64,000 bases of DNA from Variovorax sp. E3. GTDB lineage: Bacteria; Pseudomonadota; Gammaproteobacteria; Burkholderiales; Burkholderiaceae_C. Positions 18,033 to 28,214 of the stretch are shown here, one piece after another. The position numbers and the translations under genes were made by a program. The stretch lies in assembly GCF_016082275.1 (NCBI RefSeq), contig NZ_MOWM01000007.1:58333-122332 (forward strand), given 5' to 3'. The notes beneath the pieces are model-generated. The model worked only from the letters and a program-made list of their open reading frames with translations. It was not told the DNA's origin and did not search any database. Within the stretch, counting starts at the first letter, position 1. Each line of letters opens with the position of its first letter.

Positions 18033-21000
18033 CTACAGCAGCCGCTTCAAGTACCGCCCCGTGTGGCTCGCCTCGTTCGCCGCGATGTCCTCCGGCGTGC
18101 CTTCGCCCACCACCGTGCCGCCGCCCGCGCCGCCTTCCGGGCCCATGTCGATCAGCCAGTCGGCGGTCTTGATGACGTCCAGGTTGTGCTCGATCACGAC
18201 GATGGTGTTGCCCGCGTCGCGCAGCTGGTGCAGCACCTTCAGCAGCAGCTCGATGTCCGCGAAGTGCAGGCCGGTGGTCGGCTCGTCGAGGATGTACAGG
18301 GTGCGGCCGGTGTCGCGCTTGCTGAGCTCCAGCGCAAGCTTCACGCGCTGCGCCTCGCCGCCCGACAACGTGGTGGCCGACTGGCCGAGCTTGATGTAGC
18401 TCAGGCCCACGTCGAGCAGGGTGCGCAGCTTGCGCTCGATGGTCGGCACGGCCTTGAGGAACTCGTGCGCGGTCTCGACCGTCATCTCGAGGATCTGCGC
18501 GATGTTCTTGCCCTTGTAGAGCACCTCGAGCGTCTCGCGGTTGTAGCGCTGGCCGTGGCACACCTCGCAGGGCACGTACACGTCGGGCAGGAAGTGCATC
18601 TCGACCTTCACCACGCCGTCGCCCTGGCAGGCCTCGCAGCGCCCGCCCGCCACGTTGAAGCTGAAGCGGCCCGGGCCGTAGCCGCGCTCGCGCGCGGTGT
18701 TGGTTTCGGCCATCAGTTCGCGAATGGGCGTGAACAGCCCGGTGTAGGTGGCCGGGTTGCTGCGCGGCGTGCGGCCGATGGGGCTCTGGTCGACGTTGAT
18801 GACCTTGTCGAAGTACTCGATGCCTTCCACCGATTCATGCGCGGCCGGCTCCTCGTGCGCGCGGTACAGCGTGCGCGCCACGGCGGTGTAGAGCGTGTCG
18901 TTCACCAGCGTCGACTTGCCCGAGCCCGACACGCCGGTCACGCAGGTCAGCAGGCCGACCGGGAAGGCGACGCTCACGTTCTTCAGGTTGTTGCCGGTGG
19001 CGCCGACGACGCGAATTTCCTGCAGGTCGGTCTGCGAGGCCAGGTGCGCGGCTTCGCGCGCGGCGCGGCGTTCGGCGGCGGGGCTCTGCGGAAAGCGCGA
19101 TGCTTTCTTGCCTTCGTTGAAGGCCGGCTTCTTCACGGCCGGCAGCCACGCGGTGCGGTGCTTCGGCACCTCGATCTTGCGCGTGCCCGACAGGTACTGG
19201 CCGGTGAGCGAGTCGGGGTTGGCCGACACCTCGGCGTAGGTGCCTTGCGCCATCACGCGCCCGCCGTGCACGCCGGCGCCGGGGCCCATGTCGATCACGT
19301 GGTCGGCGGCGTGGATCATGTCCTCGTCGTGCTCGACCACGATCACGCTGTTGCCGATGTCGCGCAGGTGCTTCAGCGTGCCGATCAGGCGGTCGTTGTC
19401 GCGCTGGTGCAGGCCGATGCTGGGCTCGTCGAGCACGTACATCACGCCGGTGAGGCCCGAGCCGATCTGCGACGCCAGGCGAATGCGCTGCGCCTCGCCG
19501 CCCGAGAGCGTCTCGGCGCTGCGGTCCAGGCTCAGGTAGTTCAGGCCCACGTCGTTGAGGAATTTCAGGCGCAGGCCGATTTCGCGCACCACCTTGTCGG
19601 CGATGTCGGCCTTGGAGCCGCGCAGCCGCAGGTTCTGGAACCACGCGAGCGAGTCGCGCAGCGTGAGGTGGCTCAGCTCGAAGATGGCCATGCGCGGCGG
19701 CTCGCCGCCGTCGGCCGGCCGGCTCGACTCGTCGACCAGGAACACGTTGCGCGCTTCACGGCGCAGGCGCGAGCCGCCGCAGTCGGGGCAGGGCTGCAGG
19801 TTGCGAAAGCGGGCCAGGTCTTCGCGCACCATGACCGAGTCGGTCTCGCGGTAGCGCCGCGCCATGTTCGGGATGATCCCCTCGAAGGGGTGCTTCTTCG
19901 TGAGCTTCTTGCCCGCGAAGTTGCCCGACTCCATGGTGTAGTTGAACTTGATCTCTTCGGCCGCCGAGCCTTGCAGCAGCACCTGCTGCACCGAGGCGGG
20001 CAGCGACTCGAAGGGCGCGTCGACGTCGAACTTGTAGTGCTTCGCGACGCTCTCGATCATGCTGAAGTAGTAGCCGTTGCGGCGGTCCCAGCCCTTGATG
20101 GCGCCGCTGGCCAGCGACAGCGACGGGAAGGCCACCACGCGCGCCGGGTCGAACACCTCGCGGTGGCCCAGGCCGTCGCAGCTGGGGCAGGCGCCCACGG
20201 GCGAGTTGAACGAGAACAGGCGCGGCTCGAGTTCCGACAGCGAGTAGTGGCAGATCGGGCAGGAGAACTTGGCGTTGAACAGGTGCTCCTTGTCGGGCGC
20301 GCCCTCGGTGCCGAGTTCGAGCGCAATGGCGCGGCCTTCGGCCAGGCGCAGCGCGGCCTCGAAGCTTTCGGCCAGGCGCTGCTGCATGTCGGCGCGCGCG
20401 CGCAGGCGGTCGATGACGACGTCGATGTCGTGCTTCTCGGTCTTCTTGAGCTTGGGCAGGTCGTTGTATTCGTAGGTCTGCCCGTCGACGCGAAAGCGCA
20501 CGTAGCCGGCGGCCTGCATCTCGGCGAACAGTTCCAGGAACTCGCCTTTCTTCTCGCGCGCCACGGGCGCCAGGATCATCAGGCGCGGCTCGCCGGGCAG
20601 GGCCAGCGTGGCGTCGACCATCTGCGACACCGTCTGCGCCTGCAGCGGCAGGTGGTGGTCGGGGCAGTAGGGCGTGCCGGCGCGCGCGAACAGCAGGCGC
20701 AGGTAGTCGTGGATCTCGGTCACCGTGCCCACGGTGGAGCGCGGGTTGTGGCTGGTGGCCTTCTGCTCGATGCTGATCGCGGGCGACAGGCCCTCGATGA
20801 CGTCGACGTCGGGCTTGTCCATGAGCTGCAGGAACTGCCGCGCATAGGCCGACAGGCTCTCGACGTAGCGGCGCTGCCCTTCGGCGTACAGCGTGTCGAA
20901 CGCCAGGCTCGACTTGCCCGAGCCCGACAGGCCGGTGATGACCACCAGCTTGTTGCGCGGAATGTCGAGATCGACGTTCTTCAGGTTGTGGGTGCGCGCG

Positions 21001-21134
21001 CCTCGGATGCTGATGCGCTGCTGCGCCAGCACCGCGCCGAGGTAAGTGTCGCGTTCGCGTTGCGCGTCGCGCTCCGCGGTGTCTTCAGTGGATGTTGAAT
21101 TCAAGGGGGCGATCGTCCGAGGGCAACCGGACAT
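18033..21134 (-). CDS. uvrA: Excinuclease ABC subunit A
   Basis: The DNA damage-recognition ATPase of nucleotide excision repair, which loads UvrB on lesions. The 1033-residue frame has two ABC modules: Walker [10 protein letters not shown] near residue 70 and GVSGSGKST near 710, and two LSGGEAQR signatures. Zinc-binding cysteines appear in CPICH...CPSCDG (about 300-330) and CEACQGDG...CEVCHG (about 800-840). The first 40 residues are longer than in most UvrA proteins, so translation may begin later, before [15 protein letters not shown]. Full length otherwise, no anomaly. Confidence 0.97.
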   Translation of the reverse strand: MSGCPRTIAPLNSTSTEDTAERDAQRERDTYLGAVLAQQRISIRGARTHNLKNVDLDIPRNKLVVITGLSGSGKSSLAFDTLYAEGQRRYVESLSAYARQFLQLMDKPDVDVIEGLSPAISIEQKATSHNPRSTVGTVTEIHDYLRLLFARAGTPYCPDHHLPLQAQTVSQMVDATLALPGEPRLMILAPVAREKKGEFLELFAEMQAAGYVRFRVDGQTYEYNDLPKLKKTEKHDIDVVIDRLRARADMQQRLAESFEAALRLAEGRAIALELGTEGAPDKEHLFNAKFSCPICHYSLSELEPRLFSFNSPVGACPSCDGLGHREVFDPARVVAFPSLSLASGAIKGWDRRNGYYFSMIESVAKHYKFDVDAPFESLPASVQQVLLQGSAAEEIKFNYTMESGNFAGKKLTKKHPFEGIIPNMARRYRETDSVMVREDLARFRNLQPCPDCGGSRLRREARNVFLVDESSRPADGGEPPRMAIFELSHLTLRDSLAWFQNLRLRGSKADIADKVVREIGLRLKFLNDVGLNYLSLDRSAETLSGGEAQRIRLASQIGSGLTGVMYVLDEPSIGLHQRDNDRLIGTLKHLRDIGNSVIVVEHDEDMIHAADHVIDMGPGAGVHGGRVMAQGTYAEVSANPDSLTGQYLSGTRKIEVPKHRTAWLPAVKKPAFNEGKKASRFPQSPAAERRAAREAAHLASQTDLQEIRVVGATGNNLKNVSVAFPVGLLTCVTGVSGSGKSTLVNDTLYTAVARTLYRAHEEPAAHESVEGIEYFDKVINVDQSPIGRTPRSNPATYTGLFTPIRELMAETNTARERGYGPGRFSFNVAGGRCEACQGDGVVKVEMHFLPDVYVPCEVCHGQRYNRETLEVLYKGKNIAQILEMTVETAHEFLKAVPTIERKLRTLLDVGLSYIKLGQSATTLSGGEAQRVKLALELSKRDTGRTLYILDEPTTGLHFADIELLLKVLHQLRDAGNTIVVIEHNLDVIKTADWLIDMGPEGGAGGGTVVGEGTPEDIAANEASHTGRYLKRLL

Positions 21135-21152
21135 GATAGACCGCCGGGGAAT

Positions 21153-22541
21153 TCATGGCGAGCGGGCTGGTTCTGGCGGCTCTGGCGTGGGGGCTTCCGG
21201 TGGCGGCGATGCGGCGTGCACCGGCTCGGTGCTGCCGATGGCCCGGCCGACCATGTGCTCGGCCAGCGTGTCGTACAGCGGGCGGCTGATCATGCGCGAG
21301 ACCAGGCTGGCCAGCATGGCGGCGGCCATCAGGCTCAGCACCATCGAGTGGCCGTCGACCATTTCCATCACGATGATGAAGGCCGTGAGCGGCGCCTGCG
21401 TCACCGCGGCCAGGAAGCCGGCCATGCCCATGGCGATGAGCGCCGGCCCGAGGTCGCTGCTGGCCAACTGGCCCACCGCCTCGCCGATGCCCGCGCCGAT
21501 GGACAGCGACGGCGCGAAGATGCCGCCCGGCACGCCGCACCACGCCGTGAGCCAGGTCGCGATGAACTTGAGCAGCGTGTACAGCGGCGTCAGCTCGTCG
21601 TGGCCCTGCAGCATCTGCTTGACCGCCTCGGAGCCCGCGCCGAAGGTGACACCGCCCGTGACCAGCCCGATGACGGCCACCGCCAGCCCGCCCACGGCCG
21701 CGAAGCGCAGCGGAAAGCGCGCCCGCCAGCGGTTGAAGCGTCCCGGCGTGCCGGTGAGCGACGCAATCAGCAGCCGCGCGAACAGCCCGCCCGCCGCGCC
21801 GCTGAGCAGCGTGACCAGCAGGCCCGGGCCGAGCGCGTCCCAGCCCAGCCGGGGCACGCGGATCACGCCGAAATAGCTGGTGTTGCCGAAGGCCGAGACC
21901 GCCACCAGGCCCGCCAGCACGATGGCCGTGATGATCAGCCCGCTGGAGCGCGCCTCCAGCCGGCCCGACAGCTCCTCGATGGCAAAGACGACACCTGCCA
22001 GCGGCGCATTGAAGGCCGCCGCGATGCCGGCCGCCCCGCCGGCCACCAGCAGCGCGCGGCTGTCGATGGTGGTGTTGGGCGACAGCCAGCGGCGCGCATG
22101 CTGCATCACGCCGGCCGCCACCTGCACCGAAGGCCCCTCGCGGCCGATCGACAGGCCGGCCGCGAAGCCCGCCACCCCGAGCCCGATCTTGGCGACCGTG
22201 AGCCGCAGCGAGGCGAAGAAGAAGCGCCGCTCCTCCGGCAGGGCCGGGTGCAGCGCCGCCTTGATCTGCGGAATGCCCGAGCCGGCCGCGCCGGGGAAGA
22301 AGCGCAACGTGAACCACACGATGCCGACCGCGATGAGCGGCGTCGTCAGCAGCACGGCCCAGGGCCAGGCGCGGTAGAAACGGTGGAATTCGCCGAAGGC
22401 CCAGTCGCTGGCGAGCGTGAAGCCCACCACGAAGATCCCGGCCGCGATGGCGTAGCCCAGCACGATGGCCCGGTCGAGCCAGACGCGTCCGCTGGACAGC
22501 TCGTTGCGCAGGTGCTCGAAAAAGTCGGGTTCGCGGTTCAT
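21153..22541 (-). CDS. ClC-family chloride channel or antiporter
   Basis: A membrane protein of about 462 residues related to ClcB/EriC. The three selectivity-filter motifs are present: GSGIPQ (about residue 85), GREGPSVQ (about 125) and GGIFAPSLS (about 325), with about ten or more hydrophobic segments. The gating-Glu motif GREGP is intact. The C-terminus is a Pro-rich tail without CBS domains. I chose ATG 22541 (MNREPDFF); ATG 22553 is an alternative and neither has a strong ribosome site. It is divergent from ssb. Confidence 0.9.
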   Translation of the reverse strand: MNREPDFFEHLRNELSSGRVWLDRAIVLGYAIAAGIFVVGFTLASDWAFGEFHRFYRAWPWAVLLTTPLIAVGIVWFTLRFFPGAAGSGIPQIKAALHPALPEERRFFFASLRLTVAKIGLGVAGFAAGLSIGREGPSVQVAAGVMQHARRWLSPNTTIDSRALLVAGGAAGIAAAFNAPLAGVVFAIEELSGRLEARSSGLIITAIVLAGLVAVSAFGNTSYFGVIRVPRLGWDALGPGLLVTLLSGAAGGLFARLLIASLTGTPGRFNRWRARFPLRFAAVGGLAVAVIGLVTGGVTFGAGSEAVKQMLQGHDELTPLYTLLKFIATWLTAWCGVPGGIFAPSLSIGAGIGEAVGQLASSDLGPALIAMGMAGFLAAVTQAPLTAFIIVMEMVDGHSMVLSLMAAAMLASLVSRMISRPLYDTLAEHMVGRAIGSTEPVHAASPPPEAPTPEPPEPARSP

Positions 22542-22648
22542 GGGAAGGGCCATTCTGGCACCGATGGGAAATCGGGCCAGTCGCCTTCGGGCACAATGGA
22601 GGGTTCCTCTCAACCTTCTCCTTCATCTACTTATCAGGGGCAGTGCAT

Positions 22649-23211
22649 ATGGCATCGGTCAATAAAGTCATCGTCGTCGGCAACCTGGGGCGCGACCCCG
22701 AAATGCGGACCTTCCCGAGCGGCGATCAGGTCGCGAACGTCACAGTGGCCACCACCGATCGCTGGAAAGACAAGCAAAGCGGCGAAATGCGCGAAGCCAC
22801 CGAGTGGCACCGCATCGTCTTCAACGGCCGCCTGGCCGAAATCGCCGGCCAGTACCTGCGCAAGGGCTCGCAGGTGTATGTCGAAGGAAGCCTGCGCACG
22901 CGCAAGTGGACCGACAAGGACGGCATCGAAAAGTACACCACCGAAATCCGCGCCGACCAGATGCAGATGCTCGCGCCCGCCAGGGCCAGGGCGGACCGTC
23001 GGGTCCGAGCGACGACGACGGCGGCTACTCGCAAGGCGGCGGTGGCGGCGGCGGTTATTCGCAGGGCGGCAATGGCGGCGGCGGTGGTGGTGGCGGTTAC
23101 GCCCCGCGCGCGCCCGCGGCGGCTCCGCGTGCGCCGGCCCCCGCGCCTCGCCAGGCACCGGCCAAGTCGTCGTCGGGCTTCGACGACATGGATGACGACA
23201 TTCCGTTCTAA
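22649..23211 (+). CDS. ssb: Single-stranded DNA-binding protein (frameshifted)
   Basis: Essential replication protein, about 187 residues after repair. The OB-fold (1-110) begins [18 protein letters not shown]; a Gly-rich linker with [10 protein letters not shown] repeats follows and the conserved acidic tail ends DDMDDDIPF, the partner-docking tip. A base is lost near 22972-22973, between QMQML and RQGQGGPSG, which detaches tail from OB-fold. Since ssb is essential and the tail is perfectly conserved, the break is almost certainly a sequence error. The ribosome site CAGGGG is upstream of ATG 22649. Confidence 0.95.
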
Positions 23212-23216
23212 ATCAG

Positions 23217-23275
23217 AAAAGCCGGCTTTTCGGTTTCTCAATCAAGGCTCGCTCTTCCAAGGGCGGGCCTTTTTT
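23217..23275 (+). terminator. Tandem intrinsic terminators after ssb
   Basis: The palindrome AAAAGCCGGCTTTT (23217-23230) is followed by a second hairpin, GGCTCGCTCTT (23246-23256) pairing with AAGGGCGGGCC (23259-23269) with two G-U pairs, and then six T residues. The second is a textbook terminator. The remaining bases to 23468 show no gene. Confidence 0.85.
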
Positions 23276-23468
23276 GCATTTTTCAGTCCGGGTTTTGTCG
23301 CGAGTACCCGCCTGATCGATGCCATCGAGTATCTGGCGTAGTTCTCACCCATGGCGCGGTAGCTTCCGCGAAAGCGCCGCCGGGAGCCTTCCTGGCCCGC
23401 ATGCGCGCCGAACGCATCGAGCGGATAGATCGAAGGACTCGGATGCCCCCGCCTGAGGCCGGTGATAT

Positions 23469-24337
23469 TCAGCGGGGCGCGCTCACCAACTGCACCAGCG
23501 CGTCGGCCAGCGGCGCGCGGGCCGATCCGCGCAGCCACAGCATCCCGACCGTGCGCACCGGGCATGGCGCCGGCAAGGGCCAGCGCTTCAGGTCGGCCTG
23601 CGGCGCGCCCACCGTGGCCCAGTCAGGAAGCACCGACACGCCCAGGCCCTCGGCCACCAGCTTCGCGATGTGTTCGATGCCGTCGAGCTCGAACTGCACG
23701 CGCGGACGCACGCCATGCCGGCGCAGGTACTCGTCGGCCAGCTTGCCGGCCACCACGCCGCGGTCGTAGCGGATGAAGGGTTCGCGCGCCGCGGTGGCCA
23801 GCGGATCGCGCACGCGCAGCTGAGCCGGCGCCAGCAGGATCAGCGGCTCGCGGCGCAGCGGCACCCAGTGGCAGGTCTTCGGCAGCGCGAACGTGGGGTG
23901 CACCAGCAGCGCCGCGTCGAGTTCGCCGGCCAGCACCTTGGCCATCAGCGCGGTGGAGGTACCTGGCTCGATGTAGACCTCGATGTCTTCATGCATCTGC
24001 CGCCAGCGCACCAGGGCCGGAGGCAGCATGCCCATCAGCGCGGTCGGCGTGGCGCCCAGGCGCAGCGGGCCGGCGGGCAGCGCGTTGTCGGAGGCTTCGG
24101 AGCGCAGGTCGCGCACATCGCGCAGCAGCGTGCGGGCGCGCGCCAGGATGCGGTTGCCGGCCACGGTCGGCTGCACCGTGCGGCCGGCGCGGCGCAGGAG
24201 CTGGCTGCCGATGTCGGTCTCCAGCGCACGGATCTGCTGCGCGACCGTGGTCGCGCCAGGTCGAGCCGGCGTCCTGCTTCGGCGAGCGAGCCGGCTTCGG
24301 CGACCGCGATGAAGGTCTCGAGAAAGCTGGTGTCCAT
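23469..24337 (-). CDS. LysR-family regulator (frameshifted)
   Basis: About 289 residues after repair. The N-terminal helix-turn-helix begins MDTSFLETFIAVAEAGSLAE and continues in the other frame with ATTVAQQIRALETDIGSQLL; one base is lost near 24253-24256, inside the recognition region. The C-terminal co-inducer domain (about 90-289) is intact. It is divergent from the enolase-superfamily gene across a 104-base gap, the usual position of a LysR activator beside its target operon (racemase-like enzyme, Bug receptor, SDR, RraA-like protein). Confidence 0.85.
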
Positions 24338-24441
24338 GACCACGTATTTTGCGTGGTTTGAACACCTGATTGCATGCTGTTTTTCATGCTTCATCGGACG
24401 CAGACTGGCGCCGTCCTCACAACCCTGCCTCGGAGATTCCC

Positions 24442-25566
24442 GTGCCCGTCATCCAGTCCATCGACGTCTGCGTCGCCCGCGTTCCGCTCGACCAAGTCAC
24501 CTCTTTTTCCAACCGCACTGTCCACGAGCGCCATTACGGCCTGGTGAAGGTGCGCTCGTCCGATGGTGTCGAGGGCATCGGCTTCTGCTATGTGGGCAGC
24601 ACGGCGGGCGAACTCTTTCGCGTCGCGGTGGAGCAACTGCTGGCGCCGGTGCTGCTCGGGCAGGACTCGTTGGCCATCGAAGGCCTGTGGCAGCGCATGT
24701 ACCAGGAGGCGCTGCTGCAGGGCCGAATGGGCACGGTGATGCGCGCGCTGAGCGCGCTCGACATCGCGCTGTGGGACCTGAACGCACGCACGGCCGGCCT
24801 GCCGCTGCACAAATACCTGGGTGCGGTCGAGCTCGACACCGTGCCGGCCTACGCCAGCGGCGGCTACTACCTCGACGGCAAGACCGCCGGGATGGTCGGC
24901 GAAGAGATGGCCAGCTACGCCGCGCTGGGCTTCGGCGCGGTGAAGATGAAAACCGGCCGCTGGGACCCGAAGGGCGAAGAAGCGCGGGTGCGCGCCGCGC
25001 GCGAGGCCATCGGCCCCGACGTGGCGCTGATGCTCGACTGCAACAACGGCTGGGTAGACACCGTGCAGGCGATGGAGTACCTGCGCCGCATCGAGCCCTA
25101 CAACCCGTACTTCATCGAGGAGCCCTTCGGCCCCGACGACATCGAGAGCCACGCCCGGCTCGCGAAGCTGACGCGCATCCCCGTGGCCACCGCCGAGATC
25201 GGCTACGGCCGCTGGTACCACAAGCAGTTGCTCGACATGGGCGGCGCCGCGATCCTGCAGACCGATGCGGCGGTGTGCGGCGGCATCACGGAGTGGAAAC
25301 GCATCGCCGCCATGGCCGCCGGTTACGGTGTGCAGATGTGCCCGCATTGGTTCCATGACCTGCATGCACCGCTGGTGGCCGCCACGCCGAATGCGCGCTA
25401 TGTCGAGTTCTTCTGGGACGACCAGGTGCTGAACTTCCGCCGCCTCGTCGATCGGCAGCTGTCGCATCAAGGCGGTCGCGTCGTGCTGCACCAGACGCCG
25501 GGGCTGGGCTTCGGTTTCGACGAAAAGGAAGTCGCGAAGTACGGCCGCTGGAGCCACTGCGGCTGA
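24442..25566 (+). CDS. Mandelate-racemase-type enolase superfamily enzyme
   Basis: A 374-residue enzyme that would abstract a proton alpha to a carboxylate (racemase or sugar-acid dehydratase). Visible catalytic elements are the KMK pair in AVKMKTG (the KxK base), metal ligands in LMLDCNNGW, FIEEPF and VATAEIGY, then Asp in LQTDAAVCGG and His in MCPHWFHD, as in the mandelate racemase subgroup. The start is GTG 24442, placed 7 bases after CGGAG. First gene of a presumed operon with a Bug receptor, SDR and RraA-like protein. Sugar-acid dehydration is the commonest role, but the substrate is unknown. Confidence 0.87.
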   Translation: MPVIQSIDVCVARVPLDQVTSFSNRTVHERHYGLVKVRSSDGVEGIGFCYVGSTAGELFRVAVEQLLAPVLLGQDSLAIEGLWQRMYQEALLQGRMGTVMRALSALDIALWDLNARTAGLPLHKYLGAVELDTVPAYASGGYYLDGKTAGMVGEEMASYAALGFGAVKMKTGRWDPKGEEARVRAAREAIGPDVALMLDCNNGWVDTVQAMEYLRRIEPYNPYFIEEPFGPDDIESHARLAKLTRIPVATAEIGYGRWYHKQLLDMGGAAILQTDAAVCGGITEWKRIAAMAAGYGVQMCPHWFHDLHAPLVAATPNARYVEFFWDDQVLNFRRLVDRQLSHQGGRVVLHQTPGLGFGFDEKEVAKYGRWSHCG

Positions 25567-25610
25567 ATCCTGCCGCCAACAACAAACACGAACGACCGGA
25601 GACAAAAATC

Positions 25611-26603
25611 ATGAGACTGAGACGTCGTCAACTCATCGGCTGGCTGGGCGCGGCGGCGGCGCTGCCTGCGCTGCACGCCACCAGCCATGGGGCCGAGGCC
25701 ACGCTGCCACGTGGCCCGATACGTATCCTTGTCGGCTTTCCGCCCGGTGGCGGCACCGACATCCTGGCGCGCATCCTCTCGGTGAAGCTGACCACGCTGT
25801 GGAGCGTGCCGGTGGTGGTGGAGAACAAGGCCGGCGCCGCCGGCATGATCGCCACCGCCGAGGCTGCCAAAGCCGCGCCCGACGGCAGAAGCTTGCTGAT
25901 GGGGCATATCAACGCGCTGGGCATCGCGCCGGGTCTCTACCCGCAGATGCCCTATTCGGCCGAGCGCGACTTCGCGCCCATCGTGCTGGTGGGCAAGACG
26001 CCGCAGGTGCTGATCGCATCGCGCGACTCGCCCATGCCGACACTGGCGGGCCTGCTCGCGGCGTGCCGTGCGCATCCTGGTCTGGTGAGCTTCGGTTCGG
26101 CCGGAGCGGGGTCGGCGCAACACCTGGCGCTCGCGCTGTTCGAGCAGCGCGCCGGCGTGCAGGTGCTGCACGTCCCGTACAAGGGATCGGCCCCGATGGT
26201 CAACGATCTGCTGGGCGGCCACGTGAAGTTCGCCTTCGAGGGCATGACCACCGCGATGGGCCTGCTCAAGGACGGCAAGGCCGTGGCGCTGGCGCAGACG
26301 GGCGCGCGGCGTGCGAGCGCCTTGTCGCAGGTGCCGACGCTGGCCGAGTCGGGCTTTCCCGGTTTCGAGGCCAGTATCTGGTTCGGCGTGGTCGGCCCGG
26401 CCGCGATGCCGCCCGAGCTGGTGCGCCGCATGAACATCGACCTGAACAAGGTGCTGGCGCAGCCCGAGGTGGCGACGCGCCTGGCCGAGTTCGGTGCCGA
26501 GGAGGGCGGCGGAACACCCGAAGCCTTCGGCGAGTACATCCGCGGCGAACAGCGCAAGTGGGCGCAGCTCATCCGTGATCGCAAGATCTCGGCCGATTCG
26601 TGA
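25611..26603 (+). CDS. Bug-type (TctC) periplasmic receptor
   Basis: A 330-residue extracytoplasmic solute receptor of the tripartite tricarboxylate transporter type. The N-terminus MRLRRRQLIGWLG plus a hydrophobic stretch fits a signal peptide, possibly Tat. Family motifs are RILVGFPPGGGTDILAR, VVVENKAGAAGMIA and VLHVPYKGSAPMVNDLLGG. No TctA or TctB membrane gene is nearby, so like most Burkholderiales Bug proteins it must share a distant transporter or act in sensing. It has a good GGAGA ribosome site and lies between the racemase-like enzyme and an SDR, suggesting an organic or sugar acid ligand. Confidence 0.92.
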   Translation: MRLRRRQLIGWLGAAAALPALHATSHGAEATLPRGPIRILVGFPPGGGTDILARILSVKLTTLWSVPVVVENKAGAAGMIATAEAAKAAPDGRSLLMGHINALGIAPGLYPQMPYSAERDFAPIVLVGKTPQVLIASRDSPMPTLAGLLAACRAHPGLVSFGSAGAGSAQHLALALFEQRAGVQVLHVPYKGSAPMVNDLLGGHVKFAFEGMTTAMGLLKDGKAVALAQTGARRASALSQVPTLAESGFPGFEASIWFGVVGPAAMPPELVRRMNIDLNKVLAQPEVATRLAEFGAEEGGGTPEAFGEYIRGEQRKWAQLIRDRKISADS

Positions 26604-26616
26604 AGGAGGCCGACCG

Positions 26617-27401
26617 ATGGATCTGCAACTGCAGGGCCGCACGGCCCTGGTGATGGGAGGCGGCGGCGGCCTGGGCGGCGCGATCGCGCTGGCGTTGGCA
26701 GCGGAAGGCGCACAGGTCGCGTGGCAGACAAGGATGCACAGGCAGCGGCAAGTACCGCCGCGGCCATCACCGAGGCAGGCGGGCGCGCCCTCGATATGGC
26801 GTGGGACCTGGCCGACCTGGACTGCATCGACGACCGCATGGTGCGCATCGAACGCGGGCTCGGTCCGATCGACATCCTCGTCAACAACACCGGTGGCCCG
26901 CCGCCGACCACCGCGCACGGCCAGGCGTTGGACCTGTGGCGCCGTCACTTCGAAGCGATGGTGCTGTCGGTGATCGCCGTCACCGACCGTGCGTTGCCCG
27001 GCATGCGCGCACGGGGCTTCGGCCGCGTGATCACCAGCGCGTCGTCGGGCGTGGTGGCGCCGATCGCGAACCTCGGGCTGTCCAATGCGCTGCGCCTGTC
27101 CCTGGTGGGGTGGTCGAAGACGCTGGCGCGCGAAGTGGGCCGTGACGGTGTCACCTGCAACGTCGTGCTGCCGGGCCGCATCGCCACGCAACGCATCCGC
27201 TTTCTCGATGCGCAGAAGGCCGAGCGCGAAGGCCGCACCGTTGAAGCCGTAGCAGCAGAGAGCACCGGCGCGATCCCGCTGGGGCGCTACGGCGAGCCGC
27301 GCGAGTACGCCGATGCGGTCGCCTTTCTTGCCAGCCCGCGCGCGGGCTACATCACCGGCTCGACCCTGCGCGTCGATGGCGGGTTGATTGCCAGCATCTG
27401 A
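26617..27401 (+). CDS. SDR-family protein lacking the usual YxxxK tyrosine (frameshifted)
   Basis: About 261 residues after repair; one base is lost near 26719-26722, just after the Rossmann strand GAQVA. The glycine-rich motif reads GGGGGLGGAIALA and the NNTGG segment is present (VNNTGGPPP). Where catalytic Tyr and Lys are expected after SSGVVAPIAN the sequence reads LGLSNALRLSL, so the tyrosine is missing. I recall an SDR subgroup annotated as 3-oxoacyl-ACP-reductase-like with the same change. GRIATQRIRF and TGSTLRVDGG complete the fold. It may be a non-classical dehydrogenase or a binding protein. Confidence 0.8.
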
Positions 27402-27422
27402 ATGCTTTCCTGGAACGCTCTC

Positions 27423-28148
27423 ATGACGAACATCGAAACTCTTGCGCTCGACCCCGCCGTGGTCGATGCGTTGGCCGCGGTTTCCACCGCGACTCTCACC
27501 ACCGTGCTGCTCAAGCACGGGCTGCGCAATGTCTGGATGCGCGGCACCCGCCCGCTCGCGCAGGGGCAGCCGCGCCGCGTCGGCAGGGCCTTTACGCTGC
27601 GCTTCGTGCCGGCGCGCGAAGACTTGGCCACGCCCGCGGCGTGGGCCTCGCCGATCTCGACTCGCGCGGCCATCGAGGCGATGCCGGTGGGTTGCATCGC
27701 AGTGGTCGGTGCCATGGGGGTTGCCGACGCCGGAATCTACGGAGACATCCTGTGTGCCCGCATGCAAAAGCGCGACGTGGCGGGATTGGTGACCGATGGC
27801 GTGATGCGCGACTTGGCGGGCGTACGGGCCACCGGCCTGCCCATCTGGTGCCGGGGCGCAGCCGCACCGCCTTCGGTGGCGGGACTGACTTTCGTGGGCT
27901 GGCAGGAACCCATCGACTGCGGCGGCGTTGCCGTCTTTCCCAACGACGTGGTGGTGGCCGATGACGACGGTGCGGTGCTGATCCCGGCAGGGATGCTGGA
28001 GGAGGTGGTGCAGGCAGCACTGACACAGGAGCGCCTGGAAACCTGGATCATGGGCGAGGTGGAGGCCGGTTCCGCGCTGCCGGGGCTGTACCCGCCCAAC
28101 GAGCAGAATCAGGCACGCTTTGCGTCGTGGGCCGCGAGTCGCGCCTAG
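27423..28148 (+). CDS. RraA-like / HMG-aldolase-family protein
   Basis: About 241 residues. It belongs to the RraA fold, which includes RNase E inhibitor RraA and class II 4-hydroxy-4-methyl-2-oxoglutarate/oxaloacetate aldolases. The aldolase-type segment GLVTDGVMRDLAGV (Arg and Asp for metal and substrate) and VFPNDVVVADDDGAVLIP are present, so the enzyme role is more likely than RNase inhibition. ATG 27402 directly after the SDR stop is an alternative start; I prefer 27423 (MTNIETLAL). As last gene of the operon it may cleave a 2-oxo acid made by the upstream dehydratase-like enzyme. Confidence 0.82.
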   Translation: MTNIETLALDPAVVDALAAVSTATLTTVLLKHGLRNVWMRGTRPLAQGQPRRVGRAFTLRFVPAREDLATPAAWASPISTRAAIEAMPVGCIAVVGAMGVADAGIYGDILCARMQKRDVAGLVTDGVMRDLAGVRATGLPIWCRGAAAPPSVAGLTFVGWQEPIDCGGVAVFPNDVVVADDDGAVLIPAGMLEEVVQAALTQERLETWIMGEVEAGSALPGLYPPNEQNQARFASWAASRA

Positions 28149-28214
28149 GGCGCAAGCCGCGGGCCCCAAGAGGCGGCAGGTTGCTGCCTCGAAACCCGCG
28201 AGCAAAGTCGCGCG

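Noticed and set aside
18063..21098. A 1011-residue frame opposite uvrA
   Set aside because: Antisense shadow; composition is dominated by Arg, Ala and His and it covers the well-supported uvrA.
25467..28205. A 912-residue minus-strand frame across the racemase, Bug, SDR and RraA genes
   Set aside because: It spans four well-supported genes on the other strand and has no family resemblance.
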